Below are positions 43,344 through 53,413 of a stretch of DNA of 64,000 nucleotides, piece by piece. Where the stretch lies: contig SSEL01000023.1 in the NCBI GenBank assembly GCA_008012315.1, positions 1 through 64,000 of the forward strand, given 5' to 3'. How positions within the stretch are numbered: position 1 is the first letter of the stretch; each line of letters starts with the position of its first letter. This stretch comes from Rhodospirillaceae bacterium. GTDB lineage: Bacteria > Pseudomonadota > Alphaproteobacteria > Dongiales > Dongiaceae. The position numbers and the translations under genes are program-made. The notes beneath the pieces are model-generated. The model was not told where the DNA came from. It saw only the letters and a program-made list of their open reading frames with translations, and did not search any database.

Positions 43344-44384
43344 ATGGGTATTCAGTTCAAGGACGAAACATTCCGCGACAGTTTCACGTTCAAAAACAGT
43401 CCGCAGACGATCAAGCGCTTTCCGTTCCCGTTCCCCGAAGACAAGTACATGTATTCGGTCAATATCGAACCCCATGTGCCGGGGGCCAAGGGCTCGGTCT
43501 ATGAGCATCTCTTCGATGTTGACGAACATTACGTTTCGGAGATGCGAGACCGGGCGCTGGTGCTGAAGGAAGACCCGCTGCGCTGCCAGGCCCTGCCGCA
43601 TATGATGACGGCGCAATGGGACCTGCTCGAGCTGATCATGGAATGCAAGTCGAAGAGCTATCCGGAACACTTTACGCTCGAGAAGCAGGGCGACAAGTGG
43701 CATTGGATCAATCGCCCGCTCGGCATCGACGACACCTTCACCTTCGGTGATGTCAGCACGCTGCCCTATGAGCCGATGGAATACATCACCCGGCAGACCC
43801 AAGGCGATTTCGCGATCATGGATCAGCGCGATAACAATCTGTGGATGGATGCCGGCATGGTGACCACCCAGGCCGACTGGTCGCTGGATTTCGATATCGG
43901 CATGAACTTCATGGAATGGCATGGGCCGGTGCCGCTGGCCCATCAGATGGGCGTTTTCGAGCGCGCACTGAAATTCCTGCTCAACCTGCAGCATGGCCAT
44001 CCGGTGCGGCGCCTGAACTGGACCATGACCATCAATCCGCGCCTCGATACCAGCCCCGAGAATTACCATAAATGGGGCAAGGACCGGACCGAGGTGACGC
44101 CGGACAATGTCGGCGACAAGGTTCATTTGCGTGTCGAGCTGCAATCGCTCTGGCGCCTGCCGCGGTCCAACGCGATCGTCTTTCCGATCCGCTGCTATCT
44201 GATCAAGATGAGTGAGCTGGTCACCGAACCGAAATGGGGCCGCCGCTTCCATCGCGTGCTGAAGGACCTGCCGCCGGAACTGGCCGATTACAAGGGCCTG
44301 ACCCGCTATCGCGATACCGTGGTGGAGTGGCTGTCCAAGTATGATGACGGCAAGCCGACCTCGATCGGCTTCGGCCTGGATTGA
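43344..44384 (+). CDS. dmmC: Heme-dependent oxidative N-demethylase (DUF3445), DmmC-like
   Basis: A 346-aa DUF3445/HODM family protein, the catalytic heme subunit that oxidatively demethylates a secondary amine (dimethylamine to methylamine and formaldehyde in known dmm systems). It contains HWINRPLGIDDTFTFGDVST, the central GDFAIMDQRDNNLWMDAGMV block and WRLPRSNAIVFPIRCYLIKM near the C-terminus, typical of the family. A GGAGGG precedes the ATG. The 103-nt gap after dmmB holds nothing obvious. It closes the operon; a strong bidirectional terminator follows. Substrate assignment rests on gene order dmmD-A-B-C. Confidence 0.9.
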   Translation: MGIQFKDETFRDSFTFKNSPQTIKRFPFPFPEDKYMYSVNIEPHVPGAKGSVYEHLFDVDEHYVSEMRDRALVLKEDPLRCQALPHMMTAQWDLLELIMECKSKSYPEHFTLEKQGDKWHWINRPLGIDDTFTFGDVSTLPYEPMEYITRQTQGDFAIMDQRDNNLWMDAGMVTTQADWSLDFDIGMNFMEWHGPVPLAHQMGVFERALKFLLNLQHGHPVRRLNWTMTINPRLDTSPENYHKWGKDRTEVTPDNVGDKVHLRVELQSLWRLPRSNAIVFPIRCYLIKMSELVTEPKWGRRFHRVLKDLPPELADYKGLTRYRDTVVEWLSKYDDGKPTSIGFGLD

Positions 44385-44411
44385 TTCCTCGTTTCATCAG
44401 GTTTGAAAAGG

Positions 44412-44440
44412 AAGAGCCGGCAGCGATTGCCGGCTCTTTC
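44412..44440. terminator. Bidirectional terminator between dmmC and the MFS gene
   Basis: AAGAGCCGGCA and TGCCGGCTCTT form a perfect 11-bp stem with a 5-nt loop, 27 nt after the dmmC stop, and are flanked by A on one side and T on the other. It can end transcripts from dmm (plus) and from the convergent MFS gene (minus). Confidence 0.85.
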
Positions 44441-44460
44441 GCTGTTAGAGGTTGGCGCTT

Positions 44461-45651
44461 TCAGAGATCGGCAACGCGGCGGCGCATCAGAAACAGCAAA
44501 GCCGCCAGCAGGGATGCAGCACCGCAGGACAGGCCGACGACTTGATAGCCGGCCCCTTCGAAGACCAGACCCATCGCCGAAGAGCCGATGGTGACGCCGA
44601 TATAGGTGGTGCAGCTCAGCAGGGCCGTGACGGAGCCGCGCAATTCGGTGGATTGCTCGGTCACGATGCTGGGCAGGCTGACCATGACGCCGCCCTGGAA
44701 GATCCCCCAGATGCACATGGCGAGCGCCAAGGTGATGGCGCCATGCGCCGCGATCGGCAGGGCGGACAGCACGACCGCCAGACAGAGCAGCGCGATGATC
44801 AATGTGCGCGGCTTGCCGAGCCGGTCGGCCAGCCGGCCGTTGATGGTCGAAATGCCGAAACCCAACCCGTAGAAGCCGGCATAAAGGGCCGCACCCCCGC
44901 CGCCGGTCTGCAGCGTGTCGCGCAGATCGGTGCCGAGATAGGTGTAGACGCCGTAGAAGCTGAACATGTTGAGGAAGTTGACGGTCAGCAGCAGCAGGAT
45001 CTTCCCCTGGCAGATCAGCCGCCAGAGATTGCCCACCAGTCTCTTCAAGGCACCGGGCTCAGTATTCGGGCGATGGCGCGACGGCAGGCGCCACAACATG
45101 GCCAGGACGAAAAGCCCCAGCAATGCCAGCGATGCCAGGGCACCGCGCCAGCCGACGATCTCGCTCAGCGCACCGCCCAGGGGAACGCCGAGCACCATGG
45201 AGATCGACCAGCCGAACATCACCCGGCCCATGACCTGGGCACGCCGGTCAAAGGGCACTTCATCGCCGACATAGGCATAGCTGGACGGCAGGAACAAGGC
45301 GGCGCCGACAGCGCAAAGCGCCCGCGCTACGAGCAGAATCGCAAAGTTGCTCGCGAAGGCGGCGCCGAAGCCGGCCAGGCTGAAGACGATGAGGCCAAGG
45401 CGCAGGGTCCGTTTGCGCGATAGCCGGTCGCTAATCAACCCGGCAAAGGGCGCCACTGCGGCCAAGGCGATGCCGTAGATGGTCACCGCGAAACCTGTTT
45501 CCGCCGGGCTCAGCGCGAAATCGCGGCCGATATCGGCCAGGACCGGCGACAGCAGCAGGGCTTCCGACCCGACGGCGCAGACCCCCGCCGTCAGACCCCA
45601 GGTGGTCGACCAGCGCATCGGCGGATTGGCGTTCAAGGCGGTATCGGCCAC
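44461..45651 (-). CDS. MFS transporter (AraJ/sugar-efflux-like)
   Basis: A 396-aa, 12-helix MFS permease. The motif AGLISDRLSRKRTLRLGLIV between helices 2 and 3 is the standard A motif, and LCAVGAALFLPSSYAYVGDE with GWSISMVLGVPLGGAL resembles AraJ/SotB/YdhP-type exporters. It is divergent from an Lrp-family gene with 114 nt between the starts, so it is the likely regulated partner. Substrate may be an amino acid or related metabolite (inference from the Lrp neighbour). Confidence 0.88.
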   Translation of the reverse strand: MADTALNANPPMRWSTTWGLTAGVCAVGSEALLLSPVLADIGRDFALSPAETGFAVTIYGIALAAVAPFAGLISDRLSRKRTLRLGLIVFSLAGFGAAFASNFAILLVARALCAVGAALFLPSSYAYVGDEVPFDRRAQVMGRVMFGWSISMVLGVPLGGALSEIVGWRGALASLALLGLFVLAMLWRLPSRHRPNTEPGALKRLVGNLWRLICQGKILLLLTVNFLNMFSFYGVYTYLGTDLRDTLQTGGGGAALYAGFYGLGFGISTINGRLADRLGKPRTLIIALLCLAVVLSALPIAAHGAITLALAMCIWGIFQGGVMVSLPSIVTEQSTELRGSVTALLSCTTYIGVTIGSSAMGLVFEGAGYQVVGLSCGAASLLAALLFLMRRRVADL

Positions 45652-45765
45652 GGGATATCTCCGAATGAAATTCGGTTAAATTATGATTGCTCGAATGCTG
45701 ATAAGGCAAATGCTATAATTGCCGAATGATGTAAATCGAATGGCATTCAGCCGAGAGGAGGCCAA
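45652..45765. promoter_or_regulatory. Divergent MFS / Lrp promoter region
   Basis: This 114-nt AT-rich gap contains the inverted repeat CCGAA-tgaaa-TTCGG at 45661-45675, a TATAAT at 45714-45719, and three GAATG words, with GAATGC/GCATTC arms at its ends. Such clustered imperfect repeats suit an Lrp-type autoregulator, but no operator is proven. Confidence 0.4.
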
Positions 45766-46215
45766 ATGACCGAACTCGATCCTGTCGACAGAAAGCTGTT
45801 AAGCCTGCTGAAACAGAATGCCGCCGCGAAATATGCCGAATTGGGGCAGCAGCTCAACCTGTCGGCGCCGGCGGTCTTCGAGCGGGTCAAACGGCTGCGC
45901 AAATCCGGCGCCATCCGCCGATATACCGTCGATGTTACCCCCGCCGCCACCGGTTTCGGCCTCGGCGCCTATATCCTCGTCTATCTGAAGCGCCGCACCT
46001 GCGAAGAAGTGTTCCAGGATCTCGGCGAGTTTCCGGAAATCGAAGAATGTCACAGCCTGGCCGGCGAGGCGAGCATGATGCTGAAGGTCCGTACCGGCAC
46101 GTCGAAAGATCTTGAAACGCTGATCTGCGCGCTCTGGCATGTCGACGGCATCGACCGCACCGTCACCATGCTGATGCTCGATACCTATCATGATGACGGT
46201 GTGCGGGTGGCTTAA
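45766..46215 (+). CDS. Lrp/AsnC-family transcriptional regulator
   Basis: A 149-aa one-domain-pair regulator: winged HTH at residues about 3-60 (LDPVDRKLLSLLKQNAAAKY, VFERVKRLRKSGAIRRY) and a RAM ligand-binding domain after residue 65 (ALWHVDGIDRTVTMLMLDTY). GAGAGGAGG lies just upstream of the ATG. It is divergent from the MFS gene and probably controls it. Ligand unknown, usually an amino acid. Confidence 0.92.
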   Translation: MTELDPVDRKLLSLLKQNAAAKYAELGQQLNLSAPAVFERVKRLRKSGAIRRYTVDVTPAATGFGLGAYILVYLKRRTCEEVFQDLGEFPEIEECHSLAGEASMMLKVRTGTSKDLETLICALWHVDGIDRTVTMLMLDTYHDDGVRVA

Positions 46216-46228
46216 ACATCGATCCAGT

Positions 46229-46660
46229 TTAGCCGCCGATATCCCGGCGCAGCACGACCGAGGTCGTCAGATCGGCGACGGCCGGATGCCGGGCGATCTC
46301 GTCACGCACGGCATTGAGACGCTCGATCGTCTCGGCCTGCAACTGGATGATCAGATCGATGTCGCCGGCGACCGAGGCACAATCCCGCACCTCCGGCAGC
46401 TTGCGCAGATCCGCGATGAAATCGAGCGCCGGCGTCCGCTGCAGCCGCGCCAGCAGATAAGCGCCGACGGTGCCGCTTGCCTCCGGCGCGATATCGATGC
46501 GATAGCCGCGAATGACACCATCGGCTTCCAGCCGCGCCAGCCTTTCCCGCAAGGTGCTGCGCGCAAGGCCGATCCTGGCCGCCAGGGTTTTCAGCGGCAG
46601 GCGCGCGTCTTGCCGCAACAAGGCGAGAATTTGGCGGTCGCGGTCGTCGAGCGGGCGCAT
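46229..46660 (-). CDS. Lrp/AsnC-family transcriptional regulator (divergent from the fusion gene)
   Basis: A 143-aa Lrp/AsnC protein with HTH in LDDRDRQILALLRQDARLPL and IGLARSTLRERLARLEADGV, and a RAM domain ending TTSVVLRRDIGG. It converges on the other Lrp gene with 13 nt between stops and is divergent from the kinase-M23-aminotransferase gene, with 148 nt between the starts. The pairing suggests it senses the amino substrate of that enzyme (inference). Confidence 0.9.
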   Translation of the reverse strand: MRPLDDRDRQILALLRQDARLPLKTLAARIGLARSTLRERLARLEADGVIRGYRIDIAPEASGTVGAYLLARLQRTPALDFIADLRKLPEVRDCASVAGDIDLIIQLQAETIERLNAVRDEIARHPAVADLTTSVVLRRDIGG

Positions 46661-46808
46661 CGCAATCCTGGATCAGCTATCCGGCGAATCACCTATCCAG
46701 CCGGCCATGCCGCCAAAATGGCGGTCGTGGCAGCCATAATGGCGATTGTCTTGTCGCGCCAGAGGTCGCAGATTCCGCGATATTTCGCAAGCCGATAGGA
46801 CCATCCAA

Positions 46809-49800
46809 ATGGACCAGCCCGCATCGATCCTGAGCAGCCCGCCGCCGGCCCTTACCCTGGCGGAGATCGGCGACATCGCCAAACGCGTCTATGGGCTCTC
46901 AGGCATGTTGAGCCCGCTGGACAGCGAGCGCGATCAGAACGTCAAACTGGTCGAAACGGATGGCACGGCCTGGATCCTCAAGATCGCCAATGCCCTGGAG
47001 CAGCCGGATCGGCTGGAATTCCAATGCGCCATGCTGCAGCATCTGGCGGCTGTCGATCCCGGTTTGCCGGTGCCGCATATCCGACCCAGCCTGGATGGTC
47101 GGCTCCTCACGCAGATCGAGGGAACCGGCAGTGCCCGGTATTTCGTGCGGCTGGTTGGCTATTTGCCGGGTGAGCCCTTCGCGCAGGCGATGAAAACGCC
47201 GCAGCTTCTCGGCAGTCTGGGCGATCTCCTCGGCCGCATGGATGCGGCCTTGCAGAGCTTCGGCCATCCCGGCGCTTTTTGCGATCTCGATTGGGATATC
47301 CGTCTGGCGGGCCGGTCCCGCAGCCGGCTGCATCACATCGCCGATGCCGCCGACCGGGCGTTGGTCGAAAGCTTCTTGAACCGGTTCGATGAAAAGGTCG
47401 CGCCGTGCCTGCAGCGCCTGCGGGCGGCGGTCATTCACAACGATCCCAATGATTATAACCTGCTGGTCGATGCGGCCGGCACAGCCATCACCGGGATCAT
47501 CGATTTCGGCGATGCGATGCATAGCGTCTTGATCGGTGAACTGGCGATCGCTTGCGCCTATGCGATCCTCGACAGCGATGCGCCGCTGACGGCGGCCGGC
47601 CAGATCGTTGCTGCCTATCACCGGCACCTGCCGTTGCAGGAGGCGGAAGTCGACCTGCTCTACGATCTCATCGCCATGCGCCTGGTCACCAGCGTCACCA
47701 TGTCGGCATCGCGCCGGGAACGGGCGAAGGATAATGCCTATCTCAGCATCAGCGAGGCGCCGGCCTGGGCGTTGCTGCGGCAGCTCGGTGCCATGAATCC
47801 GATTCTGGCGACCGGCATTCTGCGCCGTGCCTGCGGCTTCGAGGCGGTTTCCGGTGCGGAAAGAACCGCCCGCTGGATCAAGGATAACCGCGCGACATTC
47901 GCCGCGATTTTCGACCGGCATCCGGCATTGTCGGAAAAGGGCCTGGTGCCGCTCGGCAGGGCGACGGATGCGATCGCCATTGCCTCGGCCAATAGGCGGC
48001 CGGATGAAGCCCAGGCGATCTGGGCGCACATGGCGGCGCAACGCGGGATCGAGCTCGGCATCGGTCCCTGGGGCGAAGAGAGAGCGATCTATTCGACGCC
48101 GGCCTTTGCGTCGATCTTCGATAAGAAGGCACGGCGAACGGTACATATCGGCCTCGACCTTTTCGTTGCGCCGGATAGCGTCCTGCGCGCGCCGCTCGAC
48201 GGCATCGTGAAGGATATCCATGTCTCGGGCGAGCCGCTCGATTATGGTTGCGCGGTGTTGCTGGAACACGAACCCGAACCCGGCCTACGGTTCTTCAGCC
48301 TCTGGGGACATCTTGCCTCGAAGACCGCCAGGAAGCTGAAAGCCGGTGACCGGGTCGCGGCCGGCGAGGTTTTCGCCTGGATCGGCGATACACATGAGAA
48401 CGGCAACTGGCTGCCGCATCTGCATTTGCAGCTTGTGACCTATGAGCCGGGCAGCGCGTTTGAAATCATCGGGGTTGGCGAAAGCGCCTATCGCGATGTC
48501 TGGGCCGATCTCTTTCCCGATCCGCGCTATCTCGCCGGCCTGTCGGATGAGGTTTTTGAGCAGACGGGACGAGAGGTCGAGGAGATCGTCGCGGCGCGCC
48601 GCCGGCAATTGCTGCGCAATCTCAGCATCTCCTATCGCCAGCCGCTGAAGATCGTGCGGGGCGAGGGCGTCTGGCTGATCGATGCCCAGGGCAGGGCCTA
48701 TCTCGATTGCTACAACAATGTCGCGCATCTCGGCCACAGCCACCCGGAAATCGTCGAGGTGCTGGCGCGACAAGCGGGCCGCCTCAATACCAATACGCGC
48801 TATCTGCATGATACGATCATCGATTATGCCGATCGCCTGACGGCGACATTGCCGGCGCCACTGCGGGTCTGCGGTTTTGTCTGCACCGGCAGCGAAGCCA
48901 ATGATCTCGCTTTGCGTATGGCGCGGGCCCATACCGGCCAGCGGGACATGGTGACGCTCGATTGGGCCTATCACGGCCATCTCAGCTCTTTGATCGAGAT
49001 CAGCCCCTATAAATACAAGCGCAAGGGCGGTGCCGGAAAACCGGATCATGTCTGGGAAGCGGCCTTGCCGGACAGCTATCATGCAGCGGCGGATTGGCCG
49101 GCGGCAGAGCACGGCACGCGCTTTGCCCAATCGGTACGGGATCAGCTATCGGCCATGGCGGCGCAGGGCCGCAAGCCGGCCGGCTTCATTGCCGAATCGA
49201 TGCCGAGCGTCGGCGGACAGATCGTTCTGCCGCCGGGCTATCTGCAAGAGGTTTATCGCGATATCCGCGCCGCCGGCGGCCTTGTCATCGCCGATGAGGT
49301 GCAGGTCGGCTTCGGCCGGATCGGCAGCCATATGTGGGCCTTCGAAAGCCAAGGCGTGGTGCCGGATATCGTCACCATGGGCAAGCCGATCGGCAATGGC
49401 CATCCGCTGGCAGCCTTGGTGACCACGGCGGAGATCGCCGAGTCCTTTGCCAACGGCATGGAATATTTCAACACCTTTGGCGGCAATGCGGTTTCCTGCG
49501 CCATCGGCTTGAAAGTCCTGGAGATCATCGAGCGGGACCGCCTGCAGCAGAATGCACTCGACACCGGCAACGATCTCATCGCCCGCATGCGACGGCTGGC
49601 GGAACGCTATCCGGAAATCGGCGATGTCCGGGGATCGGGCCTGTTCCTCGGCCTTGATCTGGTGGAAGACAGGGCCAGTAAGAAACCGGCGACGGCGCTT
49701 GCCGGGCGTATCGTTCAGAAGGCGCGTGAACTTGGCGTGCTGATGGGCACGGATGGGCCTTATGACAATGTGATCAAGCTGCGGCCGGCGATGATCTTCT

Positions 49801-49859
49801 CACAGGCCAATGCCGATCACCTGATGCAGGTGCTGGAGACTGCTTTCGCGGAAGCGTGA
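46809..49859 (+). CDS. Three-domain fusion: APH-type kinase - M23 peptidase - class III aminotransferase/phospholyase
   Basis: A 1016-aa protein. Residues about 20-330 are an aminoglycoside-phosphotransferase-like kinase with Brenner motif [13 protein letters not shown] near 210 and GIIDFGD. Residues about 430-580 are an M23 (LytM-like) domain with apparently intact zinc ligands: HIGLDLF (HxxxD) and HLHLQL (HxH). Residues about 590-1016 are a PLP class III aminotransferase with [11 protein letters not shown] and [12 protein letters not shown] (PLP Lys near 858). Bacterial fusions of this layout link hydroxylysine/ethanolamine-type kinases to AGXT2L phospholyases. A kinase then phospholyase on a hydroxylated amine is plausible; the M23 part is unexplained. 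The ATG at 46809 avoids overlap with the promoter. Confidence 0.9.
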   Translation: MDQPASILSSPPPALTLAEIGDIAKRVYGLSGMLSPLDSERDQNVKLVETDGTAWILKIANALEQPDRLEFQCAMLQHLAAVDPGLPVPHIRPSLDGRLLTQIEGTGSARYFVRLVGYLPGEPFAQAMKTPQLLGSLGDLLGRMDAALQSFGHPGAFCDLDWDIRLAGRSRSRLHHIADAADRALVESFLNRFDEKVAPCLQRLRAAVIHNDPNDYNLLVDAAGTAITGIIDFGDAMHSVLIGELAIACAYAILDSDAPLTAAGQIVAAYHRHLPLQEAEVDLLYDLIAMRLVTSVTMSASRRERAKDNAYLSISEAPAWALLRQLGAMNPILATGILRRACGFEAVSGAERTARWIKDNRATFAAIFDRHPALSEKGLVPLGRATDAIAIASANRRPDEAQAIWAHMAAQRGIELGIGPWGEERAIYSTPAFASIFDKKARRTVHIGLDLFVAPDSVLRAPLDGIVKDIHVSGEPLDYGCAVLLEHEPEPGLRFFSLWGHLASKTARKLKAGDRVAAGEVFAWIGDTHENGNWLPHLHLQLVTYEPGSAFEIIGVGESAYRDVWADLFPDPRYLAGLSDEVFEQTGREVEEIVAARRRQLLRNLSISYRQPLKIVRGEGVWLIDAQGRAYLDCYNNVAHLGHSHPEIVEVLARQAGRLNTNTRYLHDTIIDYADRLTATLPAPLRVCGFVCTGSEANDLALRMARAHTGQRDMVTLDWAYHGHLSSLIEISPYKYKRKGGAGKPDHVWEAALPDSYHAAADWPAAEHGTRFAQSVRDQLSAMAAQGRKPAGFIAESMPSVGGQIVLPPGYLQEVYRDIRAAGGLVIADEVQVGFGRIGSHMWAFESQGVVPDIVTMGKPIGNGHPLAALVTTAEIAESFANGMEYFNTFGGNAVSCAIGLKVLEIIERDRLQQNALDTGNDLIARMRRLAERYPEIGDVRGSGLFLGLDLVEDRASKKPATALAGRIVQKARELGVLMGTDGPYDNVIKLRPAMIFSQANADHLMQVLETAFAEA

Positions 49860-49894
49860 CGGGCAGATAATGTGACGGTCAGGCGGCGTAACGA

Positions 49895-50473
49895 TCAGAC
49901 ACCGACGCAGGGGCTGATGCCGCCAACCGGCAGATGCGCATCATTGCCGGTTATCATCTTGACGCTGCTGGAGGCGAGATAGGCCTGCCCATTGTCGAAG
50001 ATGGAAACGAATTGCACGCCGCCATCCGGCCGCACGAACATGATGAAGCAGTTCGGCGCATTGTTGCGATAATTGGGATAGGCGTAGCAGACCTGCCCGT
50101 TATCCACCCACCATTTGCCGGGATAGGTGCAGCCCTTCTCCCAATAAGCGGACCGCCCGTCGCTGAGGTGATATTCGATCCAGTCTTCGCCGGTATCGTT
50201 GTAGCGGCCATAGATGGTGATGTTATCAAGCTTGGTTTTGATCGCCGCCGGGTCGGTGAGCGGCTTGGACCCGGGCACGACCAAGTCCTGAGGCGAATCG
50301 GTGGCGGCCTTTTGCAAGGTGCCAGATGGACTATCGGCCGCGGCCGGCGGCATGAAAACCAGGGCATCGGGCAACAGGAAATTGGCGAGCAAGGCGATCC
50401 CGACGACCCGCGGCAAAAATCTTCTGAGGAAGGGGAAAGCAACCGGTCGCTGCGTCGTCACTTGCTGGTCCAT
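49895..50473 (-). CDS. Secreted protein of unknown function (DUF995-like)
   Basis: A 192-aa protein with a hydrophobic N-terminal segment (about residues 18-47: FLPRVVGIALLANFLLPDAL) that is probably a signal peptide or anchor. The mature domain contains TIYGRYNDTGEDWIEYHLSD, KGCTYPGKWWVDNGQVCYAY and CFIMFVRPDGG, with several cysteines that could form disulfides. It resembles DUF995 proteins by the W-EY / GKW / C-Y pattern, but I am not sure. Its neighbours give no functional hint. Confidence 0.72.
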   Translation of the reverse strand: MDQQVTTQRPVAFPFLRRFLPRVVGIALLANFLLPDALVFMPPAAADSPSGTLQKAATDSPQDLVVPGSKPLTDPAAIKTKLDNITIYGRYNDTGEDWIEYHLSDGRSAYWEKGCTYPGKWWVDNGQVCYAYPNYRNNAPNCFIMFVRPDGGVQFVSIFDNGQAYLASSSVKMITGNDAHLPVGGISPCVGV

Positions 50474-50852
50474 CCGGTTTCGAGGTTACCGATCTGCATC
50501 TGACGGCCTTGTTTATTAATGAGGCTATCAAGGGATTGTTGCGTCTCCAAGCGCGGAGAATCCAAGTACCGTGAATTCAAGCCTAGAGCCAGTGTATTAA
50601 GAACCATGTCTTCGGGGCATTTTTGCGGCAGCTTTGCGGGCGGGCTGCGGCAAAAGTTCTTCATTGGATAAAATACTTGTCGCTGATCCTCATTCAGCAT
50701 ACTCATCGACATACCACAGTAGGGACTGCGTAAACTTCGATCATGCGGGCTGCCGTCGACAAGAGCTGCATTTTTCCCGGACCAGGCAGGTCTACACGCT
50801 GCCTGTCAGCTAGTTGCGGGCAACCGACCGTCTCCCTGGTGCAACCGGCGGC
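50474..50852. other. Intergenic region between secreted protein and LysE
   Basis: This 379-nt gap contains an 84-codon minus-strand frame (50458-50712) that overlaps the start of the secreted protein gene. It has mixed AT-rich codons, no ribosome site and no recognisable family, so I do not call it as a gene. No strong terminator or operator was seen. Confidence 0.35.
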
Positions 50853-51494
50853 ATGATCGATCACTTCCTGATGCATAGCTGGATCTGGATCCAGGGTGCG
50901 GCGATCGGCTTCGCCGTGGCGGCTCCGGTCGGTCCGATCGGCATGCTGTGCATCCGGACGACCCTGGAAAAGGGCCGCTTGGCCGGGTTCTGCGCCGGGC
51001 TCGGCGCGGCGGTGGCGGATACCATTTTCGCCGCCGTGGGGGCCCTGGCGATCAGCCTGGTCGGCAATATCCTGCAGATGGAACAGTTCTGGTTCAAGCT
51101 GGGGGCCGGTCTTTTCCTGATCCTGTTCGGCCTCTATCTGGCCCGCAAGCGGGCGATCCAGCCGGAAAATGGCGAAAAGGTGCCAAGCGGGCTGTTGGCG
51201 GAATTCTTCGTCACGATGCTGCTGACGCTGGCCAATCCTTCCACCATCCTGTCCTTCGCCGCGGTCTTCGCCGGCGTGACCGCCGGCGGCGGATATGCCC
51301 TGGAAACGGTTCCAGCGCTCATTTTCGGGGTGTTCGTTGGTGCGGCCGGCTGGTGGCTTACCCTCTCCGTCGTGGTCGGGCTGATCCGCCACCGGATCGG
51401 CGCCCTGGGCCTGACCCGCATCAATCGCGGGGCCGGCCTGGCCCTGATGGCCTTTGGGGTCTTTACCCTGGCGCAGCTCTACTGGCAGCAATAG
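50853..51494 (+). CDS. LysE-family amino acid exporter
   Basis: A 213-aa membrane protein with six or so helices. The start of the family block is GAAIGFAVAAPVGPIGMLCI, followed by GLGAAVADTIFAAVGALA and, in the middle, LTLANPSTILSFAAVFAGV, all LysE/RhtB hallmarks. I use the ATG at 50853; an upstream TTG (50814) and an ATG at 50871 are alternatives. It lies ahead of gatC on the same strand with a 124-nt gap, so it is probably a separate unit. Confidence 0.9.
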   Translation: MIDHFLMHSWIWIQGAAIGFAVAAPVGPIGMLCIRTTLEKGRLAGFCAGLGAAVADTIFAAVGALAISLVGNILQMEQFWFKLGAGLFLILFGLYLARKRAIQPENGEKVPSGLLAEFFVTMLLTLANPSTILSFAAVFAGVTAGGGYALETVPALIFGVFVGAAGWWLTLSVVVGLIRHRIGALGLTRINRGAGLALMAFGVFTLAQLYWQQ

Positions 51495-51618
51495 CCCAGT
51501 GCGGTCCAGACCGGCGCCGGTTCCGGCCGCGGAGCGGTTGCGGAATGGGCCGGCCGGATGCTAGGTTCCGCCGCGCTTTTGAGCGTTTTCTCGAGACTTG
51601 AACAGAACGGGTTGCCCG

Positions 51619-51906
51619 ATGTCATTGGACACCAAAGCCGTCGCCCATATCGCCACTTTAGCGCGCATCCGCGTGCCCGAACAGGACTTGGCCGGTCTGG
51701 CCAAGGAACTGAACGGGATCATGACCTGGGTCGAGCAATTGAACGAGGTCGATACGACCGGTGTGGAGCCGATGACGGGTGTCGAACAACGTGGCCTGCC
51801 GCAACGGCCGGATGTGGTCAATGACGGCGCCATGCCGGACAAGATCCTGGCCAATGCGCCCGAGCCGGCCCATGGCTTCTTCACCGTTCCCAAAGTTGTC
51901 GAATAA
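51619..51906 (+). CDS. gatC: Asp-tRNA(Asn)/Glu-tRNA(Gln) amidotransferase subunit C
   Basis: Small scaffold subunit, 95 aa, that stabilises the GatA-GatB complex. It begins MSLDTKAVAHIATLARIRVP and ends with the EPAHGFFTVPKVVE tail typical of GatC. It precedes gatA by 15 nt. Together with gatA and gatB it allows transamidation of misacylated Glu-tRNA(Gln) and/or Asp-tRNA(Asn). Confidence 0.95.
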   Translation: MSLDTKAVAHIATLARIRVPEQDLAGLAKELNGIMTWVEQLNEVDTTGVEPMTGVEQRGLPQRPDVVNDGAMPDKILANAPEPAHGFFTVPKVVE

Positions 51907-51921
51907 CGGATCGACCCGATC

Positions 51922-53394
51922 ATGAGCGAACTGACGCATCTGACGATGGCCGCCGCCCTGGAAGGGCTGAAGGCCAAGAAATTCTCCTCGCGCGAACTGA
52001 CTGACGCCTATCTCGCGGCCATGGAAAAGCATCGCGATCTCAACGCCTATATCACCGAGACACCGGACAAGGCGCGCGCGATGGCCGATGCCGCCGATCA
52101 GCGCCGCGCCAAGAGCGAGGCCAATGGCCTGATGGATGGCCTGCCGATCGGCATCAAGGATCTCTTCTGCACCGACGGCGTCCTGACCACGGCGGGCTCG
52201 CATATCCTTGATGGTTTCAAGCCAACCTATGAATCGACCGTGACGACCAATCTGTGGCGGCACGGCGCGGTGATGCTGGGCAAGCTGAACCTCGATGAAT
52301 TCGCCATGGGCTCGAGCAACGAGACCTCCTATCACGGTCCGGTAATCAATCCGTGGAAGCGCAAGAATAGCGATGTGAAGCTGGTGCCGGGCGGTTCCTC
52401 CGGCGGCTCCGCCGCGGCGGTTGCCGCGCGGCTCGCCATGGCAGCGACCGGTACGGATACTGGCGGCTCGATCCGCCAGCCTTGCGCCTTCACCGGCACC
52501 ACCGGCATCAAGCCGACCTATGGCCGCTGCTCGCGCTGGGGCATCGTCGCTTTCGCCTCGTCGCTCGACCAGGCCGGGCCGATGGCACGCTCGGTCGAGG
52601 ATTGCGCCATCATGCTGAGTGCCATGGCGGGGCATGATCCGAAGGATTCGACCTCCGTCGATGTCGCCGTGCCGGATTTTCGCAAGGCGCTGACCGGCGA
52701 TATCCGCGGCCTCAAGGTCGGTATCCCGAAGGAATACCGACTCGACGGCCTGTCGCCGGAAATCGCCAAATTGTGGGATGAAGGTGTCGCCTGGCTGAAG
52801 GCGGCAGGGGCGGAGATCAAGGAGATCAGCCTGCCGCACACCAAATACGCGTTGCCGACCTATTACATCATCGCCCCGGCGGAAGCCTCGTCCAACCTCG
52901 CACGCTATGATGGCGTGCGCTTCGGCCTGCGGGTGCCGGGCAAGACCCTGGATGAAATGTATGAGCTGACGCGTGAAGCCGGCTTCGGCAAGGAAGTGAA
53001 GCGCCGCGTGATGATCGGCACTTATGTGCTCTCCGCCGGCTATTACGACGCCTATTACCTGAAGGCCCAGCGTCTGCGTGCCTTGATCGCCCGTGACTTC
53101 ACGGAAGCGTTCAAGGATATCGATGTGGTCCTGACACCCTCGACGCCATCGGCAGCATTCGGTGCCGGTGAGCAGAGCGACGATCCGATCGCCATGTATC
53201 TCAACGACGTCTTCACCGTGACGGTCAATCTGGCGGGCCTGCCGGGCATTTCGGTACCGGCCGGCCTCGACAGCCAGGGCCTGCCGCTCGGCTTGCAGCT
53301 GATCGGCCGTGCCTTCGATGAGGAAACCTTGTTCCGTGTCGGCCAGGTGGTCGAGAAATCGGCGAACTTCACCGCCGTTCCGGCTGGTTACTGA
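51922..53394 (+). CDS. gatA: Asp-tRNA(Asn)/Glu-tRNA(Gln) amidotransferase subunit A
   Basis: Amidase subunit, 490 aa, releasing ammonia from glutamine. The Ser-cisSer-Lys triad is visible: GIKDLFC (Lys near 78), [17 protein letters not shown] and [22 protein letters not shown] and the C-terminal [18 protein letters not shown] are typical. Length is normal. It is followed by gatB 19 nt later. Confidence 0.97.
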   Translation: MSELTHLTMAAALEGLKAKKFSSRELTDAYLAAMEKHRDLNAYITETPDKARAMADAADQRRAKSEANGLMDGLPIGIKDLFCTDGVLTTAGSHILDGFKPTYESTVTTNLWRHGAVMLGKLNLDEFAMGSSNETSYHGPVINPWKRKNSDVKLVPGGSSGGSAAAVAARLAMAATGTDTGGSIRQPCAFTGTTGIKPTYGRCSRWGIVAFASSLDQAGPMARSVEDCAIMLSAMAGHDPKDSTSVDVAVPDFRKALTGDIRGLKVGIPKEYRLDGLSPEIAKLWDEGVAWLKAAGAEIKEISLPHTKYALPTYYIIAPAEASSNLARYDGVRFGLRVPGKTLDEMYELTREAGFGKEVKRRVMIGTYVLSAGYYDAYYLKAQRLRALIARDFTEAFKDIDVVLTPSTPSAAFGAGEQSDDPIAMYLNDVFTVTVNLAGLPGISVPAGLDSQGLPLGLQLIGRAFDEETLFRVGQVVEKSANFTAVPAGY

Positions 53395-53413
53395 GATGCC
53401 GGAGGGAAAGACG

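Noticed and set aside
50458-50712. 84-codon minus-strand frame before the secreted protein gene
   Set aside because: Starts in a repeated ATG cluster without a ribosome site, mixed codon use, no recognisable family; only weakly plausible.
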